Below are positions 23,511 through 33,910 of a DNA stretch of 64,000 nucleotides, piece after piece; positions within the stretch are counted from its first letter, which is position 1, and every line of letters starts with the position of its first letter. The notes beneath the pieces are model-generated. The model was not told the origin of the DNA and made no database searches. It worked only from the letters and a program-made list of their open reading frames with translations. The DNA is from Cryptomeria japonica (Eukaryota; Streptophyta; Pinopsida; Cupressales; Cupressaceae): positions 67,931,546 through 67,995,545 of the forward strand of contig NC_081408.1 of NCBI RefSeq assembly GCF_030272615.1, written 5' to 3'. A program made the position numbers and the translations under genes.

Positions 23511-24422
23511 TTGTTTCAAGAATGTGAGTTTGGAAACTATCTCATCCTTGCACCCGGTGAAAGGAAACTGGAAGAAGCCATTGATGAACTTGGCAGGTTG
23601 TGGCAGGTGGAATTTGATGGAAGTTGCGCCAACTCCGGTTCTGGAGCAGGGGTAGTTTTGCTGTCACCCACTGGTAATATTTTTCCATTTTCTTTCAAGT
23701 TGGATTTTAAGAATACTAATAATACTGCAGAGTATGAGGCATTATTATTAGGATTAAATGAGGCCAGATGTAAAGGTATCAAATTTCTCAAAGTTAAAGG
23801 TGATGCAGAGTTGATTGTCAGACAGGTGAGAAATGTTTATATAGTTAAGAATGACAGATTGAGACATTATAGAAATAGGGTTTGGGACGAGTTAGAATTC
23901 TTTGATGCTTTCTCGATTGAAGCCATTTCGAGGGAACAAAACAGCAGGGTAGATTTGTTGGCCGTTTTAGCTTCACTTTTGTTACCGCATCTAGACTTTA
24001 AGGATAATTCATATAGGATTGAAATGATTTATAGGCCTAGTGTCCCTAATAATGTAAATCATTGGCAAGTATTTGATGCGGATGCTCAGATCAAAGATTT
24101 TCTGGAATGTGTTCAGTCATTCTCCCAATCATATTTTGAAGGTTCTGAAAATAACTGCAAGGAGTTTAGTCCAGACCCGGATGTTGATCCCACAAATAGT
24201 TTTATTCAGATCAAAGGCAACAAAATTTTGAAAGGGCTAGTGACTCTAGAGAGGTTTTTCACCAGAGATGATGCATTCATAGGCAAGAAAGTCCCCAAGG
24301 ATGATGGGAAAGGAAGTTGCAAGAAAATAAATTTGGGCGATGAGTCCAACCCAAAAGAGATAACAATTGGCAAGTGTTGTTCTACGGAGGAAAAGCGAAT
24401 ACTTGGCACACTACTAAAATAA
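23511..24422 (+). pseudogene. Element A additional RNase H, located before RT
   Basis: Residues from about 23600 to 23990 form an RNase H fold of the aRNH type carried by Tat-like Gypsy elements. VEFDGSCANSGSGAG has the first aspartate, NTAEYEALLLGLNEA the glutamate, and KVKGDAELIVRQV the second aspartate, followed by SRVDLLAVLAS. A connecting region (24030-24420) leads to RT. The 303-codon stretch is open. In the common Tat arrangement this domain follows RT-RNase H. Here it sits between protease and RT, while a normal RNase H remains after RT. Confidence 0.82.
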
Positions 24423-25755
24423 TACATTGATGTTTTCGCTTGGTCCTACGATGACCTAAAGGAGTTTAGAGATGGGCATTTTTAGCATCAGATTCCATTG
24501 AAGCCAGGCATCTCTCCTTTCAAACAAAGGAATTTCAACCCCATAATGGCAGATGCAATTTTTAAAGAGGTTGATAAAATGCTTAAGGCTAGAATCATAT
24601 ATCCAATTCATCACTCTACCTGGGTAGCCAACATTGTTCCCATAAGGAAGAAGAATGGGGAGATTCGTATTTGTGTCAATTTCTATAATTTGAATCAGGC
24701 AAGTCTGAAGGACAACTATGCTTTACCCAATATGGATCACATTCTGCAGATGATATCCAAGTCAGAGATGATGTCGATGTTAGATGGTTTTCCTGGTTAC
24801 AATCAAATTAGTGTTGCAGAGCATGAACAACACAAGATGACATTCATCACTCCATGGGGAACATTCGCATATAACTATATGCCTTTTGGTTTAATAAATG
24901 TCGGAGCCACCTTTCAAAGAGCTATGGATTCCTCTTTTAAGGATTTTCAAGATAGAGTTATTGTTGTTTATCTGGATGACCTGACGGTATTTTCTAAAGA
25001 GAGGAAGAACCATCTCAAGGATCTGAGGGCAGTTCTGCAGCATTGTCAAGAGCATGGAATCTCCCTGAACGCAAAGAAATCAGTTTTCTGTGTCACAGAG
25101 GGCAAATTGCTAGGACATATTGTCTCAAAGGAAGGAGTCAAGATTGATCTTGAGAGAGTTAATGCAATTCAACATCTCAGTTTACCTTCAAACCAGACTG
25201 GGGTAAGGTCGTTCTTTGGTCAAGTGAATTTCTTAAGGAGATTTGTTTTGGAGTTTGTAGAAACTACAAAACACATCATCAGCTTGTTGAGTAAACAACA
25301 TCCTTTCAAATGGATTTAAGAGGCCAAAGAAGCTTTCGAAAGATTCAAGGTTTCAGTTGCAAATGCGCCTACTCTCATTAACCCAGATTTCACAAAAGAC
25401 TTCATTTTGTATTGCTATGCATCAGAGCATATGATGTCCGGAATACTGTTATAGTTGGATGAATCTGGGGCTGAAGCACCTATAGCGTTCATGATTATTC
25501 CACTCAAAAAGCACAAGCTTAAGTACTCACTCTTGGAGAAACACGCCTTTGCTATAGTCAAGGCTGTGAAATAGTTTTGGTATTATATTTTGCACTCTCA
25601 CTCTTTGGTTTTTTTTCCAGATTCTGTGGTGAAAAGCATTTTAACTCGGCAAGAGGTCGGACTCAATAAAAGAGCAACTTGGGTAACAAAAATTCAAGAA
25701 TATGAATTAGATATTCACCCTACGAAGACAATCAAAGCACAAGGCTTATGAAGGT
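24423..25755 (+). pseudogene. Element A reverse transcriptase and RNase H
   Basis: Ty3/Gypsy RT motifs occur in order: IRICVNFYNLNQ, DGFPGYNQI, FITPWGTFAYNYMPFGL and the catalytic YLDDLTVFS (YLDD at 24969-24980). The connection IVSKEGVKIDLERVNAI follows. After a stop at 25317 the regular RNase H begins (FILYCYASEHMMSGILL, YSLLEKHAFAIVKAVK). Stops near 24421, 24481, 25317, 25453, 25573 and 25749 are mostly TAG, and several fall where relatives have Q or W. The frame is shared with gag. Confidence 0.87.
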
Positions 25756-25767
25756 TAATAGCAGAAA

Positions 25768-27084
25768 ATGAGAAGGAAAACAAAAGTAGAATTACCATTA
25801 ACTTTTTTTGTTGGATTACAGGATACGTGGTTCTCTGATGTGGCTTATTACTTGACTTATGGCAGCTACCCAAGTCATTTGTCAACAAAAGAGAAAAGGA
25901 ATCTTAAGTTAAAGGCTGCTAAGTATGTAATTTGGTGGGATGTTTTGTACAAAAAAGGTTTGGATGGAACATACTTAAGGTGTGTAGATAAACCTCAACA
26001 ACAAAAACTTCTAGATATTTACCATGGTGAAGCCTGTGGGGGACACTTCTCATCGTTCGTTATTGCTTTCAAAATTTTGAGGAATTGTTTTTATTGGCTA
26101 GGCATGTTTAAGGATGTATATATTTATGTTAAGGAGTGTGAGAAATGCCAACTCTTTTCCGGGAAGCCACATTTAGCGGCCCTTCCTTTAAGGCCTATGG
26201 TAGTAGATGAACCTTTCAAACAGTGGGGCATTGATTTCATAGGGCCAATAAACCCTCATTCCAGTGCTGGTCATATGTACATTTTGACATCAACTAACTA
26301 CTTTACCAAGTGGGTGGAAGCCATTCCCACTAAAAAGGCAAACTCAGAAGTTGTGTGTAGTTTTCTCAAGGATTACATCCAAGTTTGTTTTGGGGTTCCC
26401 CAAAAGATTGTTGCAGATAATGCATCATATTTCTCTTCAGAGGAGTTAACTATGTTTTTCTATGAGCATCAGATTACTCTCTCGCATTCCTCTGATTACT
26501 TTCCATAGGGTAATGGACTGGCAGAGTCCAGCAACAAGAACCTGATAGCCATCATGAAAAAGTTGGTTGATGAAAATGCTCGAAATTAGCATAAGAAGGT
26601 ATATGAATCTTTGTGGGTAGATATAACCACACCCAAGAGGGCCATTGGAATGGCACCTTTTGAGCTTGTGTATGGGGTCGGTGCAAAGCTTTCTTTACCT
26701 CTGGAGTTATCAGCAGCCAAGCTGTAGACAATAGTGGAAGATTCTTTCTTTCAGAATGCTTTAGAGAAAAGAGTTATGTGCCTGATGAAGTTTGAGGAAG
26801 AGAGGGAGTTGTTGGTGGACAGAATCACGATGCATCAGAGCTGAGTGAAGAGGATTTTTGACATGAGAGCTCAGCCAAGAGGTTTCTTGATAGGAGATGA
26901 AGTGCTGTTATGGGATAAAAGGAAAGAGCCAAAGGGTGCTCATGGCAAGTTTGATTCATTATGGAAAGGCCCTTTCGAGATCTACGAAGTAGTGGGACAA
27001 AATTCTTTTAGACTCAGCTACGCTAATGGAGCGGTTATGCCCTATACCTACAATGGGCAAGATCTCAAACTCTACAAATTGTAA
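25768..27084 (+). pseudogene. Element A integrase
   Basis: A frameshift just upstream separates this from RT. The zinc-binding HHCC module is intact (YHGEACGGHF ... CEKCQ). The catalytic triad is present: aspartate in WGIDFIGPI, aspartate in IVADNASYF, glutamate in NGLAESSNK. A C-terminal GxxVLLWDKRKEPKGAHGKF ... WKGPFEI block ends the protein at 27084. Stops near 26506, 26587, 26726 and 26842 disable it. No chromodomain is seen, which fits a non-chromovirus lineage. Confidence 0.87.
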
Positions 27085-27240
27085 GTCCTGTGGTCGAGAG
27101 TTTTTGTATATAGTAGCTTAGGTGTTTGTTAGTTGTGAGTCTCCTTCTCCTTTCTCCTTTTTGTTTTTGGTCATGTGAAACCAAAGTTTAGGAGTTCTTT
27201 GCATTTTCCTTCATAAAATACAATCCCCAGTTAGAGCCAA
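27085..27240 (+). other. Short 3' untranslated region of element A
   Basis: This is 156 bp between the integrase stop and the 3' LTR. No strong polypurine tract is visible just before the LTR (the last bases are CCAGTTAGAGCCAA), which is unusual for a Gypsy element. Confidence 0.6.
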
Positions 27241-27999
27241 TGTTACTGTGTCATTTTATTCCTCATGACAAGAGCGAGTCATCCTATAAAACTTCCATGT
27301 AGAGTCCTTATCTTTCTTGTGACACCTCAGTTCAAATCCTTAGTACGTCTGTAAATCCTCTTTCAATCACAAATGTCAAGTTTTAGTAATTGGTTGAACT
27401 CTATGAACACATTGAACCATCTTGAACTGGGTTCAATAGGTTCATTTAGGTTCCATAGGTTCCTAGGTGTTCAGGGAGGTTTTTCATACTAATATTTTCT
27501 TTAAGTGTCTTGCAATGGCTCTCTAAAAGTTTCTTGTTCAGTAATATGTTACTTTATTTCTCTCCAGGTTTTGAACTCATTGAACCAAGTTCAAGAGGTT
27601 CAAACGTGTTCAACATGTTCAATATAGCATAAGTGGTCAGCATCTTGGTATAATTAATTTTCTTAGCAAGATTTTCCTTGAGTGCGACGTACATCTTGAA
27701 CTACTTGAATGTTAATGAAGTCTGTTCAGGATGTTCATATGTGTACGAAGTTGGTGGGTCCCGCGGGTTTTAATGATTTGATGGTGCATTCATTGCCAAA
27801 TATGAGGAAGCTGAACCATGTCTTAAGTGACGTCAATCCTTGGCTTTTCAAAGTAAGTAATCATTTCGGGAACTGGCGGTTACTTCAAAAATACTGCCAT
27901 GCATTCAATGCATGCATGCGATGTCCAATCCACAAACTTAACACACTCAGACTGATAATTGGAATTATTTCATTCAATGGTTCCATAGCATTGCCCTCA

Positions 28000-28007
28000 C
28001 TATAAGG
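28000..28007 (+). promoter_or_regulatory. TATA-like box in 3' LTR of element A
   Basis: CTATAAGG is identical to the 5' LTR copy at 9294-9301, with the same distance to the ORF start. Confidence 0.4.
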
Positions 28008-28214
28008 TATGAAGGATTATTAGTGTTCTACATTTGCTCCTCGCTGCTGCGGTTTTGTTTTTCCTAGATAGGAGTCTTATTTGCTGATAGTCATCATCTG
28101 GTTGTTCAACTATGAAGGTGAGTCCTTTTCTTGTTCTCTCCAGTAGTTTTTGCTTGCATTTTCTCTCTCATAGAAAGTTTTGCTACAACCGATTAAGGCT
28201 CATTGGTTTGAATT

Positions 28215-31200
28215 ATGAAGTCTACATTGCATTTTTTCAGGAATGTTTTTAGTCTCGCATGTACTGAACCCATAGTTAGTGATACCGACCTAAAAGGGGA
28301 AAATATTGAGGTTTTTAAAGAGAGGGTGTTCAAGGGAATTGACAAATCTTTTGGTGTGGATATTTTGAGTAGTGGTCTCATAGAAGTAGCAGCTTTTCCC
28401 CCAGCCATTCCTTCCCCAGAATTGATTTGGGAATGTATCGCTAGATATGACCCAGTGTCTAAGACCATAAGGAGAGACAATGGCGAAACCCATCATGCCA
28501 TAAATCGTGAAGTAATTTCCTCCATCTTCAAGATACTTGATTACCAATTCTCTAACTTTTCCCTAGCTCAATCAATCATTGAGTTCAACACGGACAGAAC
28601 CGGACATCGTAATAATCTAGCAAAATTCTGGTTGAAGGTTCCTCAAAGAGGTGGTTCTAGGCTACCCAAGAATCCTAATAAGAATCACATGCTGCGTCAC
28701 ATTCATGATGTTATGCTTTTGTTGCACTAGGCCAGAGGATCTGCTAAAGCTTACAACTTTGATGACTAAATTTATTGCTATGTGTAGCTAGTTTTGGAAG
28801 GGAAGCAGTATCTGGATTGGGCTAAATTGATTGCTGATTCAATGAGAGAACATCTGAGTATGGCTAAATAGTTCAAACATAACTTCTTTATGTCTTCATA
28901 TCTCTTGTATTGTTTGGCATGTGTTAAGGAGTTAGTTGGAATATCAAAATAGCTCACTAAGGAGGATGTTTCTGTATATGAGATCTATCCGATGCTGCAA
29001 AAGGATAAGGCCTTACAGGATTTCAGAAGGGTGCACAATGCTTTTCTGGGTGACTTGTGTCATGAATTGAAGAATATGAAAGCCAAAAGAATATCTGAGG
29101 ATGCGCAAACATTGATAAAGAGGTTTGGTAGTTTTTATATCCAATTTCCATGCTTCTGTTACATAAGGATAAGCGGCTTTGAAGAGGAGCCCTTCACACT
29201 CCCTCACTTTTATTCAGATTGCTTTGTTCTGTTGGAGATATGTATACAGCTGACCTCTGTAATAAAAAAGGCACAACCTAGAGATAAATGGGAGGGTCAT
29301 TTTCCCATCCAATTGGGTGTGTTGTCCTGCAGTTCGATGTCTGATGCTTTGAGTATTGGAGCAGATCTCAGGAATTTCAATTTTTCCCTGTATCCTGAAA
29401 GGAAAGGTTTCGATAATAAGGGTTTTTCCCAAAGTCTTGGTCTAATGCCATACCTCCCAATGCCACAATTAGAGGATTTCTAGGAAGATTGTACTAATGA
29501 ACTCAAGTTGTTCAAAAGGGGAAACATGAGGATGGTGTTAGAACAAGTCATTTCATTGCAGGTAAAGTTGGACACTAAGGGGCTTGAAGAGGACTATCTA
29601 GAGCTATTCGAACTAGGATACTTAGCCCGTGCAGAAATTGAAATGCCTCCAATTGACTGGGATGAGGAAGAGAAAGATGATATATAGTTAAGGACCAAAG
29701 GAGTTTTGGAAAGGACCACGGTGTGGGTTGCTAGTAAGAAAGCAGCAAAATTAGGTGTTAAGTCTAATTCTACGAGAAGTAATGAGGTCCCTCTACATTC
29801 ACCAAAGCATATTTCTAACAATGCTTCTATGTCTGTTCATGCAGGTAAAGATAACAAGCCACCCCTGCTTAGACACAGGTCTAATTCAGCTTTGGATTTC
29901 TGTACTCCTCGACACACCTAGTCCCGAAGTGCCGCTCAAAGAAAGATGGATCAAGCAAAGGATACAGGGGTGAAAGATACGATTCTTGATGCTCAGATAT
30001 TTGAAGTTGAAGACTTAGATGGTGATGTTGCTAACACCCTGGATTCTCATATGGTGACTATGGCTACGATGCCACCTTCCAAAGTGATCGAAGGAACAAC
30101 CAGCTCCAGTGCAACTCCTGAGTGGTTGACCACTTCGGTGAATAGAAAGCGAAATTTTCTTCCCGTGACTATTCCGATTCAAGAAATGGTCGTTAAGTAC
30201 ACAAAGAAGAGTCCTAAGCCGAAAAGGTTCAAGACCACCGCTCTCCTGGACAATGATGAAGGAACTAGAAAATGGGTTGCTGAAATCGCCTTGTACAAAC
30301 CCAAGGATGAAAACAAGGAGGCTAGCCCCGATGATTTCGAGATCACAAAGGTGAAAATGGAAAATATGAGTAGAGACTCAGACAATCATTTCTTCCAGGT
30401 ATCGGCAAAGAAAATGCTCACTAGATCGAAGAAAGATGGGCGAGAAAAGAGAGAGCTAAAGCGACACATAAATGTTCTTGCCCAGTTCATCAATAGTATT
30501 GGTTGCTTTGGGGCACTCCCAATATCTCATGCTACAGAGAACTTCGACCCAACTTTGCAGAAAATAAAAAGTTAATGAGCCAGTTCAATGGGCCAAGAGT
30601 ATTGTAGAAGCCGTGGAGAAATGGATTGAGAGAATAATCAAGGATGGGGAGAAGTACATCACCAACTCTTGGAGGTTATGCAATGAGATACAGAGTCTTA
30701 TCACCAAAGTTCAAAATAGCTTGTGCCGTGGGAGAAGGAGGAACACAAGTGGCAGAATATCTTGCTTTTGTTCACCAAAATAGAAGAATATAGAGTTACC
30801 AAATTTTTGACGGAACACTCAATCAAATTGGTAGCAGATGAATGTCAGCTCTTTGTGTTGAAGAAAACCATAATGTGGTGGGTGCTTACCTTCAAGTCTA
30901 TGATCTTTGATGCTAAGACCTCTATTTACGAGCTCCAGGATCTCCAATGTAGTATAGTTAATGATAACAAGGTGGTTAACCCTGACCATGATTGGCAATT
31001 GAGAATTTGCGGGTTGAACACACAACATGCAATCAGGGCTTTCCAGATAAACATGGACAAAATCAAGGCCAAGGGTAATTTCACTCTGAAAGATATAACA
31101 AGGGTGGCTAGGATTGAGTCCATGACTTTCATTGGAAATGATCAGTTGCCGAAACATATTGAAAAGATGGTGAAGCACTGGTAGAATAAGGAGGCAGCGA

Positions 31201-31313
31201 AGGCAAAGCTAAATGCGATGAAAGTTCTGAACCAATCTATTATTCAAGAACTCACAACCATCCACGATGCCCATGAAAGAGGAGAGGATGATGATGATGG
31301 AAAAGTGACATAA
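28215..31313 (+). pseudogene. LTR-borne ORF of element A, 3' copy
   Basis: ATG 28215 opens one register that runs about 1,032 codons to TAA 31311-31313. In-frame stops occur at 28728 and near 28770, 28788, 28869 and 28950, at 29481, and near 29686 and 29919. A small deletion near 30555-30590 shifts the frame locally. At most of the stops the 5' copy has a sense codon, for example CAA for TAG after MLLLH, TGG for TAA after NFDD, CAG for TAG at DDI*L and CGG for TAG at RHT*S. The two LTRs therefore decayed independently from an open frame. The predicted protein is largely helical and lysine-rich in its last third, with DDFEITKVKMENMSRD and an acidic DDDD tail. I see no signal peptide or membrane segment and no known catalytic motif. 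It is not an env by appearance. Confidence 0.72.
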
Positions 31314-31640
31314 TGCATTGATTCAGGCCTGGTTTCCTTTATTTTTGTAATTTCTCATGTTTATGCAAAGACTTCGGGACATCTGTCCCATAATACATCT
31401 TGTTGGTTTCATAACTATTTTGGGGAAGGTCGAGTTCTTTGGGAGACCTCCCTTATTCTAAAAGCTCTAAATTAAGGAAAGACAGATAGAATAGGGGTTA
31501 GATTGGGTAACAAATTTTGGTTAGTTTTTTGTTTTTCCCTTTGTTTTGTGAATTTTCTATTTTGTAGAAGGAAGAATCAGACTTCTAAATCTGGAATGGA
31601 AAAAGATTTATACATGTATTATCGTGCCTTTGTCGCATAA

Positions 31641-31642
<2 letters not shown>

Positions 31643-31679
<37 letters not shown>
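31643..31679. repeat. TA dinucleotide microsatellite
   Basis: About 18 AT repeats occur here, against about 6 at the same place in the 5' LTR of element A (near 20580), so the run expanded (or shrank there) after insertion. Confidence 0.9.
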
Positions 31680-31681
<2 letters not shown>

Positions 31682-32249
31682 AAGATCATACTATTTTTGG
31701 GAGAAGGAAAATCTATGGGTTTTGAATCTGTGTAGATACATATCTTTGCATATGCTTATCTAATCAAATAATAGTAATGACCTTTCCATTGTAGAAAATT
31801 ATTATTCTTTTGGTACTCCTTCCTTTGAGTGTTTGTTTTCTTTTAGAAAAGATTCATGTTTGAGAATAGCTTTGATTTCTTTAATCCGTTCATTCTTTAT
31901 TAAAACTGTGGAAATGGTGTACTAAACTTTCATTCAGTTACTTCCATCTCTTGTATTGAAAAGATAGGAAAGATTGTTTTTTTTAGAAATATGTGTGAAA
32001 TATTGGCCTCTCATCGAAGAATGAAGTAGGCAGCTTTACATGCTTTCGGGTTAAAAGCTACTACTCAAATTAAATTAATTAAATCATTCCTTGAATAACT
32101 TAAAGAGGGAGCTATACCTATGGAAAATTCAGAGGGAGGTGGTTTATACAACACTTACCCAACTATTTAGTGGAACACTTGTCTTTAAAAATAAGGCGAT
32201 AGAGTTTAGAATTGATCATTTTAAGAAGGGACAAATCTATTCACTAACA

Positions 32250-32254
32250 CCTCT
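32250..32254. repeat. Right target-site duplication of element A (CCTCT)
   Basis: Exact match to 8530-8534. The sequence beyond it continues the gag frame of element B on the minus strand. Confidence 0.9.
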
Positions 32255-33370
32255 AATACTCTTTATCCAGAATGTCTGAAATTTGTTCAATATTGAGAAA
32301 ACATTCTTCCTCTTCACCGATTAAATCAATGTAATTCTCAACTATGGATATATTGGCCATTTGTTCATTGTCAGACAAGTATGCTTCTTCACATGGAGAC
32401 CATTCCTCATCATCACTATCAACAATAATTTCTTCAAGTTTTAACTTGTACTCACAAACATCATCAATTGCTTCCTTATCAGATGGGCCTTCCAAATGGA
32501 TAACTGATTCTCCTATACATTCATCTTCATTTGCATCTCTTATGCTGATGTTACTCTTCTCACGTACATCACGTAGTGCTCTTCTCATCTCCATAACAAC
32601 CGAACATGCTAAATGCAAATTACTAGGTCTGCATTCCCTCATGAATAATTTCATAAGTGTAGATATATTTGGCCTTGTGTCATCAAATGTTTGCAAATAA
32701 GTTATCATCATTCTACCAATTAATCATTTTATAGATTCACCTTCCTTTTTCCTTATGTTGAGGAATGCATCAACATGTTCCAAGGGATCAATATATTGAT
32801 CTGTTTGAATCTGATTATTGAATGTAAAACATTGTGGAGAATGGACTAATGGATTGATGATAGATATATTTTCTTCAATGATGCCATAGAATTCCTCTAT
32901 GAATCACCATTCAAGTTCCTCCCATGATGAGATGCTTTGTGGGGACAACAACCTAAAAATATGCTCTGCAACATCTTCTAGTGTCATCATGAATAGTTTC
33001 ATGATCAATTCCTCCTCACAAATCTAATTTTTTTCAATAAACTAGTAAAACACTTTCAAATTCTCAATTGGTGATTCACCTTCCGCTCCATGAAACCTCG
33101 ACATACGATTTTTAATCTCATAGGGGAATGGATATAGATACATAGGGATGTTACTAAAATCCAATGGCTTGTATGCTTCATAAAGTTGCCATTTTGTATA
33201 TGTATGTTGTATCCCTGAACATGGAGCTTCATAAGAATATGGATACTAATACATTTTGGATTGATATTTTATTAACCACTAGTCTTTTCTTCATTAATTA
33301 TACACAGAGTCGCCACCTCCTTCATAGAGGACAAAAATTCTTTTTGATTCTTCTGAGTTTCTTTTCTTGT
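32255..33370 (-). pseudogene. Element B gag
   Basis: On the minus strand a Gypsy gag domain is readable: MSRFHGAEGESPIENLKVFY, then an EEELIMKLFMMTLEDVAEHIF block, then SSWEELEW and YIDPLEHVDAFLNIRKKEGES. The 152-codon open stretch 32253-32711 follows with an acidic C-terminal part (DSDDEEWSPCEE). Stops near 33045, 33026, 32906 and 32730 show decay. The frame is cut at 32254 by element A and probably continues at 8529. Confidence 0.75.
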
Positions 33371-33530
33371 TGAATTCCAACTGCACAATAGGATGGCCTT
33401 GTGTTAATGACCTCCTTCCGTACATAAAATTTCTTATTTCAGAGTCGCCACCTTTCTTCTTGAAAGGAGATTTTATTTTGTGTATGAGTTCTTTTCCATA
33501 GTAGACTGCTTTTGAATGAATGTTCTCTCC

Positions 33531-33546
33531 AGCAGAGTCGCCAATC
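33531..33546 (-). other. Primer-binding site of element B
   Basis: TTGGCGACTCTGCTGG on the minus strand lies right after the 5' LTR, with a one-base gap. The core (CAGAGTCGCCA on the plus strand) is repeated at 33305-33315 and 33440-33450, giving three primer-site-like motifs in about 240 bp. Confidence 0.7.
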
Positions 33547-33910
33547 TGTTGGGTCTCAAATCAACAAATTGGATGGGTTCTAAGTAAATGCCAACTTCTA
33601 TGATCAAACTCTCCAATTTGAATTGGCCAACTTATAGATTGAACCTATTTGGTTACTAACTCTCTCACTTTAGGCTCTGCAAGACCTAGGCGGGTATACC
33701 TATTCACTAGTGGCTTTTGATGACTAATGTTTTTTATAGCAAATTGAGTATCTTGATCTAAATTCTTCACTAAGGTTGTTGTTGTGAAAGTTTTTTGATC
33801 TTTGTGCTTGAAATTAATATGTATACACTATAGCTAATTGATTCTATATATCCTAATCAACTTTTCCTATTGCTTTAAAGTAAAGGTAATTGATATGGTA
33901 AAAAGTTGTT
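33547..33910 (-). repeat. 5' LTR of element B, truncated
   Basis: It matches 4255-about 4668 except for about 50 bp present only in the other copy. On the minus strand it ends ACCCAACA before the primer site. Its start appears to be cut off at 33910, where the LTR of element C begins. Confidence 0.65.

Larger units (their letters stand above)
8535..32249 (+). mobile_element. Gypsy element A with about 5-kb LTRs carrying an ORF
   Basis: The element runs from TGTTACTG at 8535 to CACTAACA at 32249 and is flanked by CCTCT duplications. Homology between its ends covers 8535-21161 (less the 7,638 bp of Copia-1 and its duplication) and 27241-32249, so the LTRs are about 4,990 and 5,009 bp. The roughly 6.1-kb internal part has a primer-binding site (21168), gag, protease, an extra RNase H, reverse transcriptase, RNase H and integrase, followed by the 3' LTR. 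Its uninterrupted length would have been about 16 kb. All frames now carry stops. By eye the LTR copies differ at roughly one base in twenty in the stretches compared, so the insertion is not recent. Confidence 0.88.
27241..32249 (+). repeat. 3' LTR of element A
   Basis: This is the uninterrupted 5,009-bp LTR, starting TGTTACTGTG and ending CACTAACA. It contains the TATA-like box at 28000-28007, the long ORF (28215-31313) and an expanded TA dinucleotide run (31643-31679). It is followed by the CCTCT duplication. Confidence 0.88.
4255..33910 (-). mobile_element. Gypsy-type element B, minus strand, gag-only, host of element A
   Basis: Two related sequences, 4255-about 4690 and 33547-33910, are the 3' and 5' LTRs of one minus-strand element. 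The 33547 copy is followed (on the minus strand) by a primer-binding site and then a gag region. The internal part is split by element A (8535-32249). With A removed about 5 kb of internal sequence remains (33546-32255 joined to 8529-4691). It contains gag but no recognisable reverse transcriptase or integrase, so B looks non-autonomous, or has lost pol by deletion. The 5' LTR appears cut at 33910 by the start of element C. Confidence 0.65.

Noticed and set aside
27241-32249. Second, truncated Gypsy element sharing an LTR in tandem with element A
   Set aside because: The repeat ends exactly at the CACTAACA that precedes the primer-binding site in the 5' copy, and CCTCT duplications flank 8535-32249. 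One element with very long LTRs explains everything.
4256-33909. Forward-strand TGTTGGGTCTC blocks as two solo LTRs
   Set aside because: The block at 33547 is joined to a primer-binding site and a gag on the minus strand, so the pair is better read as the LTRs of one split minus-strand element.
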